The notes: generated from the letters alone by a model not told the origin. Shown: positions 1 to 8,542, counted from the first letter of the stretch. The stretch: DNA of 64,000 nt from Pseudomonas sp. Bc-h (GCF_002080045.1 NZ_MUIN01000015.1:157260-221259), one strand, 5' to 3'. Translations and numbers: made by a program.

Positions 1-692
1 CGCTGCTGCGTTGGCAGCATCCGGTGTTGGGGCCGATCAGTCCGGCGGAATTCATTCCACTGGCGGAGAAGACCGCGCTGATTCGAACCCTGAGCCTCTG
101 GGTGTTGCGCAATGCGGTGGAACAGGCGCGCCGCTGGCAGGAGCAAGGCTACGCCTTCAAGGTGGCGATGAACGTCTCAGCCCTCGACCTCGCCAACTCA
201 CAATTCAGCGATGCGCTGTTCGATCAACTGGCAATCAGCGGCCTCGATCCAGGCCGCTTCGAACTCGAGTTCACCGAAAGCGCGCTCTGCGACAATCCCG
301 ACATCACCCGCCAGCAACTCGAACGCCTGCGTGCGCTGGACATCGACATCGCCATCGATGACTTCGGCACCGGCTACAGCAACTGGACCTACCTGCGCCA
401 ACTGCCTGCAACCACCGTGAAGCTCGACAAGTCATTGGTGCAAAACATCGACGTCATCGAAAAGGACCGCCGTCTGGTGGAAGCCATCGTCGACCTCGCC
501 CGGCGTCTGGGTTATCGAGTGGTTGCAGAAGGGGCGGAGACCGAAAAGGTCTACGAAATCCTCTGCCAGCTCGGCTGTCATGAAGTGCAGGGGTATCTGG
601 TGGCACGGCCCATGAGCGCCAGCGCGCTGGAACACTGGATGAATGGCGAGCGCAGCGCAAAGGTCAGGCAGCTGCGGGCGCTGGGTGGCTGA
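1..692 (+). CDS. EAL-domain cyclic-di-GMP phosphodiesterase, C-terminal part
   Basis: The gene is cut by the left edge of the window; the frame is open from base 3 and reads LLRWQHPVLGPISPAEFIPL, the usual middle of an EAL domain. Further EAL landmarks follow: the DDFGTGYSN loop with its metal- and substrate-binding acidic residues, the KLDKSLV strand, EGAET and the GYLVARPM end. EAL enzymes hydrolyse cyclic-di-GMP to pGpG and lower the pool that favours biofilm. The EAL signature itself, and any PAS, GGDEF or membrane part, lie outside the window, so enzymatic activity cannot be judged. The protein stops about 20 residues after the domain, as is common. Confidence 0.93.
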   Translation, partial: LLRWQHPVLGPISPAEFIPLAEKTALIRTLSLWVLRNAVEQARRWQEQGYAFKVAMNVSALDLANSQFSDALFDQLAISGLDPGRFELEFTESALCDNPDITRQQLERLRALDIDIAIDDFGTGYSNWTYLRQLPATTVKLDKSLVQNIDVIEKDRRLVEAIVDLARRLGYRVVAEGAETEKVYEILCQLGCHEVQGYLVARPMSASALEHWMNGERSAKVRQLRALGG

Positions 693-790
693 TGATGCTC
701 GCAGCCACGGATGATCCGTAGCAGTTCGGCTTGCCGGCGCAGACGATCTCCCCAATCACCACCGTCTTGACGTCCCGCAACGCTGTCTCG

Positions 791-1279
791 CTAATCAAGT
801 TTCAACACCATTCGGCGCTCGAACCCCGTTGCCGACCGATCCGCGTCACCAGCATCAAGCCAGCCCAGCGCCCGATACAGTGAATGCGCCGCCAGATTGT
901 CCGGGTCTACCGCCAACATGAGTTGCGTGACCTCAGGCCATAGGTCGCGAACCAGATCTGGCAGCATTTCCACGCAGCGCCTGCCAAGTCCCAGCCGCTG
1001 AAACCTTTGATCGATCATCAGCGCGTGCAACGTAGCGGTGTGCCCAAGGGCCCAGCGTGGCAGCAGCGACCTGCGTTTGAGTAGAAAAAAGCCCCGTGGG
1101 ATCCCATCCACCAGCAACGCATAGCCCTGAATGTCGCAAACAGGTTTTGCGCCCAACGCGTGCAATGCGCCATGGATATCTCCGATCAGCACCCTTTGCG
1201 CGCGCGACAGTTCGATGCCGAGCAGTTCATCGTGCTGCCGGGGCGATAGCTGCTCATGTTTGATCAGTAGGGCGTTCAT
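791..1279 (-). CDS. GNAT-family N-acetyltransferase
   Basis: The product is about 162 residues. The central part (ALMIDQRFQRLGLGRRCVEML) fits GNAT motif A, the pyrophosphate-binding Q/RxxGxG/A loop, and the end (NLAAHSLYRALGWLDAG) fits motif B, where acyl-CoA is held. The acceptor substrate cannot be read from the sequence. I chose the ATG that has GGTG six bases upstream and gives MNALLIKHEQ; an upstream ATG at 1291 would add four residues (MVSL). The gene stands alone, tail to tail with the preceding EAL gene and divergent from ffs. Confidence 0.8.
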   Translation of the reverse strand: MNALLIKHEQLSPRQHDELLGIELSRAQRVLIGDIHGALHALGAKPVCDIQGYALLVDGIPRGFFLLKRRSLLPRWALGHTATLHALMIDQRFQRLGLGRRCVEMLPDLVRDLWPEVTQLMLAVDPDNLAAHSLYRALGWLDAGDADRSATGFERRMVLKLD

Positions 1280-1416
1280 GAGCGACACCATGCCGGGTTG
1301 TCGGCCCCATGTGCAAGTGACTGAAGCCCATCAGATTTTTTATCTGAAACCAGAGGTTGTAACTTCGCGCCAGACCGGTACAATGGCGCGGCTCGCCGAC
1401 TGGCGAGTGTCGTTAT

Positions 1417-1526
1417 GGTGACCCCATCGGTCCCCCCGCAACGATTACCCGTGAACCTGGTCAGATCCGGAAGGAAGCAGCCACAGCGGGAACATTGTGT
1501 GCCGGGGTGTGGCTGGTGGGGTTGCC
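1417..1526 (+). ncRNA. ffs: Signal recognition particle 4.5S RNA
   Basis: The conserved SRP RNA apical core GGTCAGATCCGGAAGGAAGC is present around position 1460. The ends GGTGACCCCA and TGGGGTTGCC pair perfectly over ten positions (with G-U pairs), closing the long hairpin and fixing the ends to within a few bases. The RNA binds Ffh and targets ribosomes making membrane proteins to FtsY. The length of about 110 nt is normal for gammaproteobacteria. In pseudomonads it is a single-copy, highly expressed gene; a TTGTAA-type promoter region lies just upstream, but I did not fix the start site. Confidence 0.96.
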
Positions 1527-1628
1527 TCCAATCTCTAGCTCGCCAATTCTCGACGAGTTCTGTTCCACAAAATATCCAATACCCCAGGCAACCCGATTCA
1601 TCGACCGATGAGTGTCGCCTGCTCGATT

Positions 1629-1832
1629 TCAAACACGTCCCCCACGCTCACTCGCAAACTGCTTCCCCTCAGCCGTGCGCTCCGCCACCACACATCCATC
1701 CTTGACCGACACATCCGCATAGCCGCGATCCCTGAGATAGAGCAGGGCGGTGAAGTCCAGCGGATTGACTCTGCACGTTGCGCCGTCGGTGAGGGTGCTG
1801 AGCAGTCGGATGGCTAACGATTCAAGCCGCAT
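1629..1832 (-). CDS. Small hypothetical protein, 67 aa
   Basis: This short frame (MRLESLAIRLLSTLTDGATC) has a protein-like composition: a predicted amphipathic helix, a DFTALLYLRDRGYADV stretch and a charged end. It reads like a small winged-helix or ribbon protein, with a helix followed by a DGCVVAERTAEGKQF hairpin, but I do not recognise the family. The ribosome-binding site is weak (AGAGG, far from the ATG). It lies alone between ffs and a LysR gene. It could be a chance frame in GC-rich DNA. Confidence 0.5.
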   Translation of the reverse strand: MRLESLAIRLLSTLTDGATCRVNPLDFTALLYLRDRGYADVSVKDGCVVAERTAEGKQFASERGGRV

Positions 1833-1959
1833 GAAGGAACGCCTCTGGTGACGTCAGTGATGATGGCGATTTGTCACCAGAGTGCGATCAGGAGTTCCAT
1901 TTATTTGTGGGCTTTCAGCGATGCGGTGGTGGCTCTCTCGCTGAACGTCCAGGCCGGCA

Positions 1960-2901
1960 TCACTCCCCGGACGTGGTCTCCCCACACATCCTCCCCTCAG
2001 GCGTCAAACCCGCCCCCAGCACCTCCAGCAGCGCGCGCACTTTCGGCAGGTTCTGTCGGCTCTTCAGCCAGATGAGGTTGATGGGCAAGCTCTGCACCGC
2101 AAGGTGAGGAAGGACTTCGATCAGTTCGCCGCTTCGCAGGTGGCGCTCCACCAGCCAGGTCGGCAGTTGGGTGATGCCCAGGCTTGCCAACGCGGCCATG
2201 AGTTGGCCTTCGCCGTCGCCAATGGCGATGCGGCCGGGCATGACGTGGCGGTCGACGTTGCCTTGTTCTCCTGCGACCGACCAGGGCGTTACGGCACCGT
2301 CGTCATGCCCATAGAGCACGCACGCATGCTGCTCGAGTTCTTGTGCCGTAGCGGGAGTGCCGTGGGCGGCGAGGTACGCGGGTGTGGCGCAGAACACCAG
2401 CCGCTGAGCGCCGAGGAATCTATGGCCCAGCAGCGCAGGCCAGGCGTCCGGGGTGCCGATGCGCACGACAATGTCGATGCCTTGGTCCACCAGATCGATG
2501 AAGCGGTCGGAGAAGGTGATATGCGGCAGCAGCAGGGGATGTTCGCGCAAAAACTCCAGCAGCAGTGGCAGTACATGCAGACGGCCGAAGGATGCGGGGA
2601 GGTCCAGCCGGACTTTACCGTGGGGCCCGGCGTTTTCGGATTTCAGTGACTGCTCGGCTTCTTCCAGGCAGCCCAGTACTTCGGCGCAGGTGCGGTAATA
2701 CTGCGTCCCGGCGTCGGTCAGTGCCAGCCGGCGCGTGGTGCGGTTGAACAGTCGCGTACCCAGCCGTTGTTCAAGGCGCGCGATGCTTTTGCTGACGGCC
2801 GAGTTGGTCAGGTTCAGACGTTTGGCAGCAGCCGAAAAACTGCCCATGTTCGCCACATGGACGAATACATCGATGCCTTTGAGGTTGTCGGAAGCGTTCA
2901 T
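1960..2901 (-). CDS. LysR-family transcriptional regulator
   Basis: The N-terminus (residues 1-65) has the LysR helix-turn-helix: MGSFSAAAKRLNLTNSAVSK followed by RLEQRLGTRLFNRTTRRLAL. The rest is the periplasmic-binding-protein-like effector domain (KVRLDLPASFGRLHVLPLL and following) of the DmlR/AaeR-like branch. The length of 313 residues is normal. It is transcribed away from the old yellow enzyme gene, with about 140 bp between the start codons. That arrangement is typical of a LysR activator and its target, so it probably controls that gene; the inducer is unknown. Confidence 0.92.
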   Translation of the reverse strand: MNASDNLKGIDVFVHVANMGSFSAAAKRLNLTNSAVSKSIARLEQRLGTRLFNRTTRRLALTDAGTQYYRTCAEVLGCLEEAEQSLKSENAGPHGKVRLDLPASFGRLHVLPLLLEFLREHPLLLPHITFSDRFIDLVDQGIDIVVRIGTPDAWPALLGHRFLGAQRLVFCATPAYLAAHGTPATAQELEQHACVLYGHDDGAVTPWSVAGEQGNVDRHVMPGRIAIGDGEGQLMAALASLGITQLPTWLVERHLRSGELIEVLPHLAVQSLPINLIWLKSRQNLPKVRALLEVLGAGLTPEGRMCGETTSGE

Positions 2902-3039
2902 CGGGTGCTCATTGGTGACGTGGATTCACATCACTTCGTAGTGAATGGCTTAAATGTTACCAAAATTCTCCAATAACCTATGCGCAACGTTGAAAGGTTC
3001 GCTGAACCGCTCGCCCTGCCCATTTGGAGACTGCATTCA

Positions 3040-4167
3040 ATGATTGACCTGTTTGCCCCCTACGCACTCAAAGGCCTGACCCTGACCAACCGCTTCGTCA
3101 TGGCCCCCATGACCCGTTCGCGAGCGCCTGAAGACATCGCCACCGAGCAGATCGCGTTGCATTACACGCAACGTGGCACCGCTGGCCTGATTGTCTCCGA
3201 AGGCACGCCGATTTCCCGCGAAGGGCAGGGTTACCTGTTCAACCCCGGCATCTTTACATCAGCGCAGATCAAGGGCTGGAAACTGGTGACCGATTCGGTG
3301 CGCAGCGTCGGCGGCCGAATGTTCGCCCAGCTGTGGCACGTGGGTCGCGTCTCCCACACCTCGATCCAGGACAACAGCAAGGCGCCGGTCAGCTCCACTG
3401 ACAAACCGGCGCAAGGCGCGATTGCCTTTGGGTACACCGAAAACGGCGAGCCCGGTTTCGTTGCCACTTCCACACCTCGCGCGCTGGAAACCGATGAAGT
3501 CGCCCGCGTTGTCGAAGATTTCGCTCAGGCCGCTGCCAACGCCGTTGCAGCGGGTTTTGATGGCGTGGAAATCCACGGTGCAAACGGCTATCTGATCGAG
3601 CAGTTCCTCAACCCGCTGGTCAACGACCGGACCGATCGTTACTCGGCGAAGACCCTGGAGGATCGCCTGCGTTTCGTGTTTGAAGTGGTCGACGCCGTGG
3701 TTGCCCGCATCGGCGCGAACCGCGTGGGCATTCGTATTTCGCCCTACGGCCAGTTGTTCGACATGCCGATCTACCCGCAGATCGACGAAACCTACTCGGC
3801 GCTGTGTGCCGGTATGGGCGAGCGGGGGATTGCCTACGTGCATGTGATGGATCAGACCCACTTCTTCCTGGCCGCCGAAGGTTCGGAAAAACAGGAACAG
3901 GCGCTGCGCGAACTACTGAAGCATTGCAAATCGCAACTGGGCGACACCGCGCTGATTCTCGCCGGCGACATGACCCTTGAGCGTGCGCAGGATCTGCTGG
4001 ACGCCGGCTTGATCGACCTCGCCGGTTTTGGGCAGCCGTTCATTGCCAACCCGGATCTGGTGGCGCGCCTGAAAAACGGCTGGCCGTTGACTGCTCCGGA
4101 CCGTGACACCTACTACGGTGGCGGCACCAAGGGTTATGTCGACTATCCGCCGTACGAACCGGCCTGA
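3040..4167 (+). CDS. Old yellow enzyme family alkene reductase (NADPH:flavin oxidoreductase)
   Basis: The product is a TIM-barrel FMN enzyme of about 375 residues. Family landmarks are NRFVMAPMTRSRAPE at the first strand, GTPISREGQGYL, LWHVGRVSH, the HGANGYLIEQFLNP motif with the His/Asn pair that binds the substrate carbonyl and the catalytic Tyr, and GFGQPFIANPDLV near the phosphate site. It most resembles NemA/XenB-type reductases, which reduce activated C=C bonds (enones, maleimides) and sometimes nitro compounds. GGAGA nine bases before ATG supports this start; an upstream in-frame codon at 2980 has no such site. The divergent LysR gene is the likely regulator. Confidence 0.93.
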   Translation: MIDLFAPYALKGLTLTNRFVMAPMTRSRAPEDIATEQIALHYTQRGTAGLIVSEGTPISREGQGYLFNPGIFTSAQIKGWKLVTDSVRSVGGRMFAQLWHVGRVSHTSIQDNSKAPVSSTDKPAQGAIAFGYTENGEPGFVATSTPRALETDEVARVVEDFAQAAANAVAAGFDGVEIHGANGYLIEQFLNPLVNDRTDRYSAKTLEDRLRFVFEVVDAVVARIGANRVGIRISPYGQLFDMPIYPQIDETYSALCAGMGERGIAYVHVMDQTHFFLAAEGSEKQEQALRELLKHCKSQLGDTALILAGDMTLERAQDLLDAGLIDLAGFGQPFIANPDLVARLKNGWPLTAPDRDTYYGGGTKGYVDYPPYEPA

Positions 4168-4184
4168 TAGCGCGATAGCCAGGC

Positions 4185-4215
4185 GCAGAGCCTGTCGATA
4201 GCCGACAGGCTCTGC
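4185..4215. terminator. Hairpin between convergent genes
   Basis: A perfect inverted repeat, GCAGAGCCTGTCG and CGACAGGCTCTGC with a five-base loop, lies between the end of the old yellow enzyme gene and the end of the zinc-ribbon gene on the other strand. There is no T-tract on either side, so it may be a factor-assisted bidirectional terminator. Confidence 0.6.
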
Positions 4216-4236
4216 TAGGGCGCGTTGAGCGACAAT

Positions 4237-5568
4237 TTAGGCTGCAGGGGCCGGATCATTCCCCAACAAGGCCGCGATCGCCCGATGAGTTTCAATCCCC
4301 TCGCGAATAAGGGTGGCGAACTTGTGCATCATCTCCGGGCCGGTGTCGCTCACCAATGCGTTGCACAGCAGTTGCCGCACTGACTCGGCTTGAGGCAGTG
4401 CTTCGTCGTCGACGGCATCATCTGGCAACAACAGCGTCAACCGTTCCAGTACCTCGACCCCCGGGGTGTCCTCGTCAATGCCGAACAGCTCGTTGAATAG
4501 CATGCCCAGTGTGCCGGCTGGCTGATAGTCAGGCCTGTCCCATTTGCGAATGACGGTGCCTTCCTTCTCGATCTTTTCGAGGGTGCGGCGGATCTTTCCG
4601 GGAATGGTCGCCGTCGCCCGCACCTCGGTGTAATACACCAGCCTCGCCAGACTGGCTGCGTCCTTGACGTTCTTCCAGATCACGAACCAGATCTGTGACA
4701 CGCTGTGAGTCTTCAGACTGTTGCGCAGCGTGCTTCTGATCTCGTTCAACTGCTTCTCATCGAGGTCGTGATCGAACGCCCGGCATTTGTCCAGCAGGTA
4801 GCACATGGCGTCGGCTGAAGCGAAGTCCAGCCAGAGACTGAACAGCGCAGTACTGTCGGAAAATTCCCGGGTCAGCAACACCTGCATCGCTTCTTCGCTT
4901 CGCCCGAAGTGCGCGTCCGGCGTCAGGATGTAGGGGATGTGGTGGGTGTTGACCATCAACTTTCCGTCGCGCAGGAAGTAGGTGTCCGGCGCCGCACTGC
5001 GGGGCGATTCTCGAAGGATTCCGCTGGCCCTGAGCCTGTCGATGAACGGCTTGATGTCCATCGGCGCCAACGCCTTGCAATCGCTGACCTTGAAAGCCTC
5101 GCTGGTCAGCCTTGGCGATATCGCGAAATCCAGTGCCAATAGCAGCAACACCTCGTCATCGCTCAGTTGCCCATACTCGATTGGCCCGCTGGGAAGGCCA
5201 TCGATATACGCATTGAGTTGCAACTCCAGCGCAGCAGCGGCGGCTGCTTGCTCGGCACGTTTCTGCTGTGCGTGAGCGTCTGCGCAGTCAGTGCAGGGGT
5301 GGTAGGACTTCTGCAAATATTTTTTGACCGCCGAGCGGCTTTTTACCTCCATTGGCGCATCGCAATAGGGGCAGATCAGGTTTTCGTCGTAGGCGCGGCA
5401 TAGTTGGCGAATATGGGCAGCAAGGGTTCCGCTGTGGGTGATGTGGCGGAATGGCACGAGGTCGATGACTTTCTCCTCAAACTCCCCGGTTTCAGTCATG
5501 GCCCAATAACGGACAGCCAGTTGCCTTTCCTCGGGATCATCGGTCATCAGTTCGAGCTTTACGGTCAT
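4237..5568 (-). CDS. Hypothetical zinc-ribbon protein, 443 aa
   Basis: I do not recognise this family. Reading from MTVKLELMTDD, residues 66-95 hold two CxxC pairs (ICPYC and HPCTDC) that would bind one zinc ion, followed by an Ala-rich helix (about residues 97-115). The long C-terminal part is helical and acidic with no membrane segment or signal peptide, so it is probably cytoplasmic. Charged stretches such as DDPEERQLAVRY and EYGQLSDDEVLLLLALDFA could support protein contacts. No strong ribosome-binding site precedes any candidate start; one 26 codons upstream (5646) gives a Pro/Arg-rich extension that looks unreal. It stands alone between two hairpin-bounded regions. Confidence 0.75.
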   Translation of the reverse strand: MTVKLELMTDDPEERQLAVRYWAMTETGEFEEKVIDLVPFRHITHSGTLAAHIRQLCRAYDENLICPYCDAPMEVKSRSAVKKYLQKSYHPCTDCADAHAQQKRAEQAAAAAALELQLNAYIDGLPSGPIEYGQLSDDEVLLLLALDFAISPRLTSEAFKVSDCKALAPMDIKPFIDRLRASGILRESPRSAAPDTYFLRDGKLMVNTHHIPYILTPDAHFGRSEEAMQVLLTREFSDSTALFSLWLDFASADAMCYLLDKCRAFDHDLDEKQLNEIRSTLRNSLKTHSVSQIWFVIWKNVKDAASLARLVYYTEVRATATIPGKIRRTLEKIEKEGTVIRKWDRPDYQPAGTLGMLFNELFGIDEDTPGVEVLERLTLLLPDDAVDDEALPQAESVRQLLCNALVSDTGPEMMHKFATLIREGIETHRAIAALLGNDPAPAA

Positions 5569-5840
5569 GGGTGGGTCAATCCATTTTTCGATAGGGTTTG
5601 AGAGGCAGCGGGGAGCCGGCTTTACGCAGCGACTCCCCCTGCCCATGGCAGAAAAATGCCGTAACTGCGGGGCGCATGATGAGCGGCCGTGAGGCTGGGC
5701 GATGTAGGCGAAGGCGGGGGGAGTTTGTAGGGGGATTCCTGGAATCTGTGCCGTAACAGATTTGGCTGACGATCCATGTCAGTGTTTGCGGCTGATAAAA
5801 CGGCCTTGTTTGCGCAGCGACTTAAGCCCATCATGCTTTG

Positions 5841-5864
5841 ATATATAGGTAGGGGGGGTATGGT
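5841..5864 (+). promoter_or_regulatory. Candidate DmeR operator overlapping the ribosome-binding site
   Basis: Seven G residues flanked by TA on both sides (TAGGGGGGGTA) sit just before the dmeR start codon. RcnR/DmeR/CsoR repressors bind short G/C tracts flanked by AT-rich inverted ends (for RcnR, TACT-G6-N-AGTA), so this is a plausible autoregulatory operator. The same G-tract is the only possible Shine-Dalgarno sequence, six bases before the ATG. Confidence 0.55.
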
Positions 5865-6140
5865 ATGGCGCATTTACACGCCGAGAAGGACGATTTGCTC
5901 AAACGCGTCCGGCGCATCGCCGGCCAGGTCCAGGCAATCGAGCGGGGCCTGGAGTCCGATACGGACTGCGCCAAGACGTTGCATCTGGTGGCAGCGACGC
6001 GTGGAGCGATCAATGGATTGCTGGATCAAATCATCGAGGCTCATGCGCGAGAGCACGTGGCTCATCCGGGCTTGAGCGACGAGGAACGGGCGCAAGGTCT
6101 CGACGATCTGCTCGAAGCCATTCGCCGCTATTCGAAATAA
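5865..6140 (+). CDS. dmeR: Ni/Co-sensing repressor of the RcnR/DmeR type (CsoR family)
   Basis: This 91-residue all-helical protein belongs to the CsoR/RcnR/FrmR family. It keeps the four residues that define the RcnR metal site: His3 (MAHLH), Cys35 (DTDCAK), His60 and His64 (EAHAREH). That set distinguishes Ni/Co sensors from CsoR copper sensors and FrmR formaldehyde sensors. Members are tetramers that bind DNA without metal and let go on Ni(II) or Co(II) binding. The stop is nine bases before dmeF with an AAGGAGG site between, so the two genes form an operon. The G-tract before the start is the likely operator. Confidence 0.92.
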   Translation: MAHLHAEKDDLLKRVRRIAGQVQAIERGLESDTDCAKTLHLVAATRGAINGLLDQIIEAHAREHVAHPGLSDEERAQGLDDLLEAIRRYSK

Positions 6141-6149
6141 GGAGGCGTT

Positions 6150-7082
6150 ATGGCCCTTGCAAAGAATCACTCCCACGAACACGTCTTCCTCAGCGCCTCT
6201 CACGATGACAATGCCCGTCGCACGCGATGGGTAGTGGTACTGACATTGGTGATGATGGTTGGCGAAATCGCTGCCGGTTATGTGACCGGCTCCATGGCCT
6301 TGCTGGCTGATGGCTTTCACATGGCGACTCACGCCGGGGCCTTGGGGATTGCGGCGGCCGCCTACTCGTTCGCACGGCGCAACGCCAATAACAGTCGTTT
6401 CAGTTTCGGCACCGGCAAGGTCGGCGATCTGGCGGGCTTCGCTTCAGCGTTGATCCTGATGCTGGTGGCGCTGGGCATCGGCGTGGAATCGCTGATCCGT
6501 CTGTTTCAACCGACGCAAGTGGCCTTTGGCGAAGCAACGCTGATCGCGGTGGTGGGCCTGCTGGTCAATATCGTCAGCGCGCTGGTGTTGTCGGGTGGTC
6601 ATCCCGCTCATCAACACGACCATCATGATCACGGCCATCGTCACGCCCATGGCCATTCCCATGGCGGGGACAACAACCTGCGTTCGGCCTACGTGCATGT
6701 CCTGGCCGATGCCTTGACGTCGGTGCTGGCCATCGCGGCCCTGCTGGCCGGGCGTTATCTGGGGTGGGTCTGGTTGGATCCGGTGATGGGTATTGTCGGC
6801 GCGGCGGTTATTGCCAAGTGGTCTGTCGGCCTGATCAGGCAAAGCGCCAACGTGCTGCTGGATGTCACCGACGATCAGGTTGCCGAAGAAATTCGCGACG
6901 TGCTACAAGCGGACGGCGATGTGCAGATTACCGATTTGCACGTCTGGAAGGTCGGTCCAGATGCCCGCGCGGCGATTGTCAGTGTGTTGGCGAAAGTCGA
7001 GGTGACCGCCGATGCGATTCGCGAGCGCCTGAGCGTGGTGCATGAGGTCTCGCATTTGACCATCGAGTATCGAATCGCTTGA
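6150..7082 (+). CDS. dmeF: CDF-family cation efflux transporter (DmeF-like, Co/Ni)
   Basis: The protein (310 aa) has the six-helix cation diffusion facilitator plan. ALLADGFHMATHAGAL in helix 2 is the metal-site helix, with His where ZitB-like zinc transporters have Asp, as in DmeF. A histidine-rich loop at residues 151-171 lies between helices 4 and 5, and VHVLADALTSVLAIAALL is the second metal helix. A short His-rich N-terminus (KNHSHEHVF) precedes it. CDF proteins exchange cytoplasmic metal for protons. The coupling to an RcnR-type repressor supports cobalt and/or nickel efflux over zinc. Confidence 0.92.
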   Translation: MALAKNHSHEHVFLSASHDDNARRTRWVVVLTLVMMVGEIAAGYVTGSMALLADGFHMATHAGALGIAAAAYSFARRNANNSRFSFGTGKVGDLAGFASALILMLVALGIGVESLIRLFQPTQVAFGEATLIAVVGLLVNIVSALVLSGGHPAHQHDHHDHGHRHAHGHSHGGDNNLRSAYVHVLADALTSVLAIAALLAGRYLGWVWLDPVMGIVGAAVIAKWSVGLIRQSANVLLDVTDDQVAEEIRDVLQADGDVQITDLHVWKVGPDARAAIVSVLAKVEVTADAIRERLSVVHEVSHLTIEYRIA

Positions 7083-7107
7083 TCAGTCGTCTTTCAACCC
7101 CGGTTAT

Positions 7108-7129
7108 CCAGCGCTTTTTGAGGCGCTGG
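7108..7129. terminator. Small hairpin after dmeF
   Basis: CCAGCGC and GCGCTGG form a 7-bp stem about 25 bases after the dmeF stop. No T-tract follows, so a terminator role is tentative. Confidence 0.35.
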
Positions 7130-7247
7130 GGCTACATCGATTCAGCCAATAATGCGTGGTAAATCAAAGAAATCTGCCCGGTTTTTGGGTCAATAAGATA
7201 GTCTTCGCACCATTGTCGACACGGACACCCGGATTGGAAGGCTATAG

Positions 7248-8174
7248 ATGGCGCCTGATGACTATCTCGTAATGACCAGCAAGGAGTGGGCGGGGCTGCG
7301 TGCCAGCACACCGCTGACTTTGTCCGAAGAAGACCTGGCGGCGTTACGAGGCGTAAACGAAGATATTTCCCTGGAAGATGTCGTCAACATCTATCTCCCC
7401 TTGTCCCGTTTGATCAATCTGCATGTCAGTGCCGCGCGCAATCTGGCGAGCATCAAGGACACTTTCCTCGGGCGTCCGGCGAAAAAACAGACCTATGTGG
7501 TGGCGGTGGCGGGCAGCGTTGCCGTGGGCAAAAGCACCTTCGCCCGGGTATTGCAGGCGCTGATGGCGCGCTGGCCGGATCACCCCCGGGTCGATCTGGT
7601 CACCACGGACGGCTTTCTGCACCCCAACGCAAAGCTCAACAGCGACGGGATCATGCATCGCAAGGGCTTCCCGGAGAGCTACGATCGCAAGCGCATGGTC
7701 ACCTTTCTGTCGGACCTGAAGGCGGGCATTCCCGAAATCAGCGCGCCGGTCTACTCGCACATCAGTTACGACATCGTGCCGGACAAATTCGTCAAGATCA
7801 GCCAGCCGGACATCCTGATCTTCGAAGGCCTGAACGTGCTGCAGACCGAAGGCAACGACGGCCAGAAACCCGGCAGCATCGTTTCGGACTTCTTCGATTT
7901 CTCGATCTATCTGGACGCCGACGAAAGCGACATCGAGCGCTGGTACGTCGAGCGCTTCCTGATGTTGCAACGCACAGCATTCCGCGCCCGCGGCGCCTAC
8001 TTCCGTGAACTCGCCGACCTGCCGCCGGAAAAATCCCCGGATGCCGCGCGCAAGATCTGGGGCGACATCAACCGGCCGAACCTTCTGGAAAACATCCTGC
8101 CGACGCGCGAGCGCGCGAGCCTGGTGGTGCGCAAGGCTTCGGATCATTCGGTGAAGGAATTGTGGTTGCGTTGA
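7248..8174 (+). CDS. coaA: Type I pantothenate kinase
   Basis: The product (308 aa) aligns by eye with E. coli CoaA across its length. Shared stretches are the P-loop AGSVAVGKSTFARVLQAL, VTTDGFLHPNAKL, KGFPESYD, PVYSHISYD, PDILIFEGLNVLQ, and the end NILPTRERASLVV. CoaA phosphorylates pantothenate with ATP, the first and CoA-feedback-regulated step of coenzyme A synthesis. Most pseudomonads rely on the type III enzyme CoaX, so this may be a second kinase. GGAAG eight bases before the ATG supports the start. Its stop overlaps the ATG of the next gene (TGATG), which implies translational coupling. Confidence 0.93.
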   Translation: MAPDDYLVMTSKEWAGLRASTPLTLSEEDLAALRGVNEDISLEDVVNIYLPLSRLINLHVSAARNLASIKDTFLGRPAKKQTYVVAVAGSVAVGKSTFARVLQALMARWPDHPRVDLVTTDGFLHPNAKLNSDGIMHRKGFPESYDRKRMVTFLSDLKAGIPEISAPVYSHISYDIVPDKFVKISQPDILIFEGLNVLQTEGNDGQKPGSIVSDFFDFSIYLDADESDIERWYVERFLMLQRTAFRARGAYFRELADLPPEKSPDAARKIWGDINRPNLLENILPTRERASLVVRKASDHSVKELWLR

Positions 8175-8542
8175 TGATCAGGCTTTTTGCCGGGGTTTCA
8201 GGGTTGCTGGCGTTGTGCTTCAGCGCCGTAGCCCTGGCCGATGGCAACAAATTGCTGCTCGAATGTAAGGACGGCATCACCAGCATGAGCGGTGGGGTGG
8301 CCAAAAATCCGGTAGGGATTGGCCATTGCGTGGGCGTGTTGCAGGCGACCATGGATACTCTGGACCTCTTTCATGAAGCCGGAGGCACGCCGAAGCTGGT
8401 CTGCGTACCCGAAGGCGGGATCCCGATGATTCAGTCGATGCGCATCGTTGTTCAGGCCCTCGAAGAGCACCCGCAGAGCCTGCATCTCAATGAGTCAGTG
8501 CTGGTGGTGTCCGCGCTGAAGAACGCCTTCCCCTGCCAGTAA
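8174..8542 (+). CDS. Secreted Rap1a/Tai-type protein
   Basis: This small protein (122 aa) starts with a cleavable signal peptide (MIRLFAGVSGLLALCFSAVA, then LADG). The mature part has the Rap1a/Tai layout: GHCVGVLQATMD, a central KLVCVPEGGIPMIQSMRIVV, and the ending ALEEHPQSLHLNESVLVVSA plus LKNAFPC, with cysteines likely to form disulfides. Known members are periplasmic immunity proteins against type VI peptidoglycan amidases, but many relatives are orphans. No Tae-type toxin lies nearby, so immunity is not shown here. The ATG overlaps the coaA stop, so the two genes are probably co-transcribed; the functional link is unclear. Confidence 0.8.
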   Translation: MIRLFAGVSGLLALCFSAVALADGNKLLLECKDGITSMSGGVAKNPVGIGHCVGVLQATMDTLDLFHEAGGTPKLVCVPEGGIPMIQSMRIVVQALEEHPQSLHLNESVLVVSALKNAFPCQ

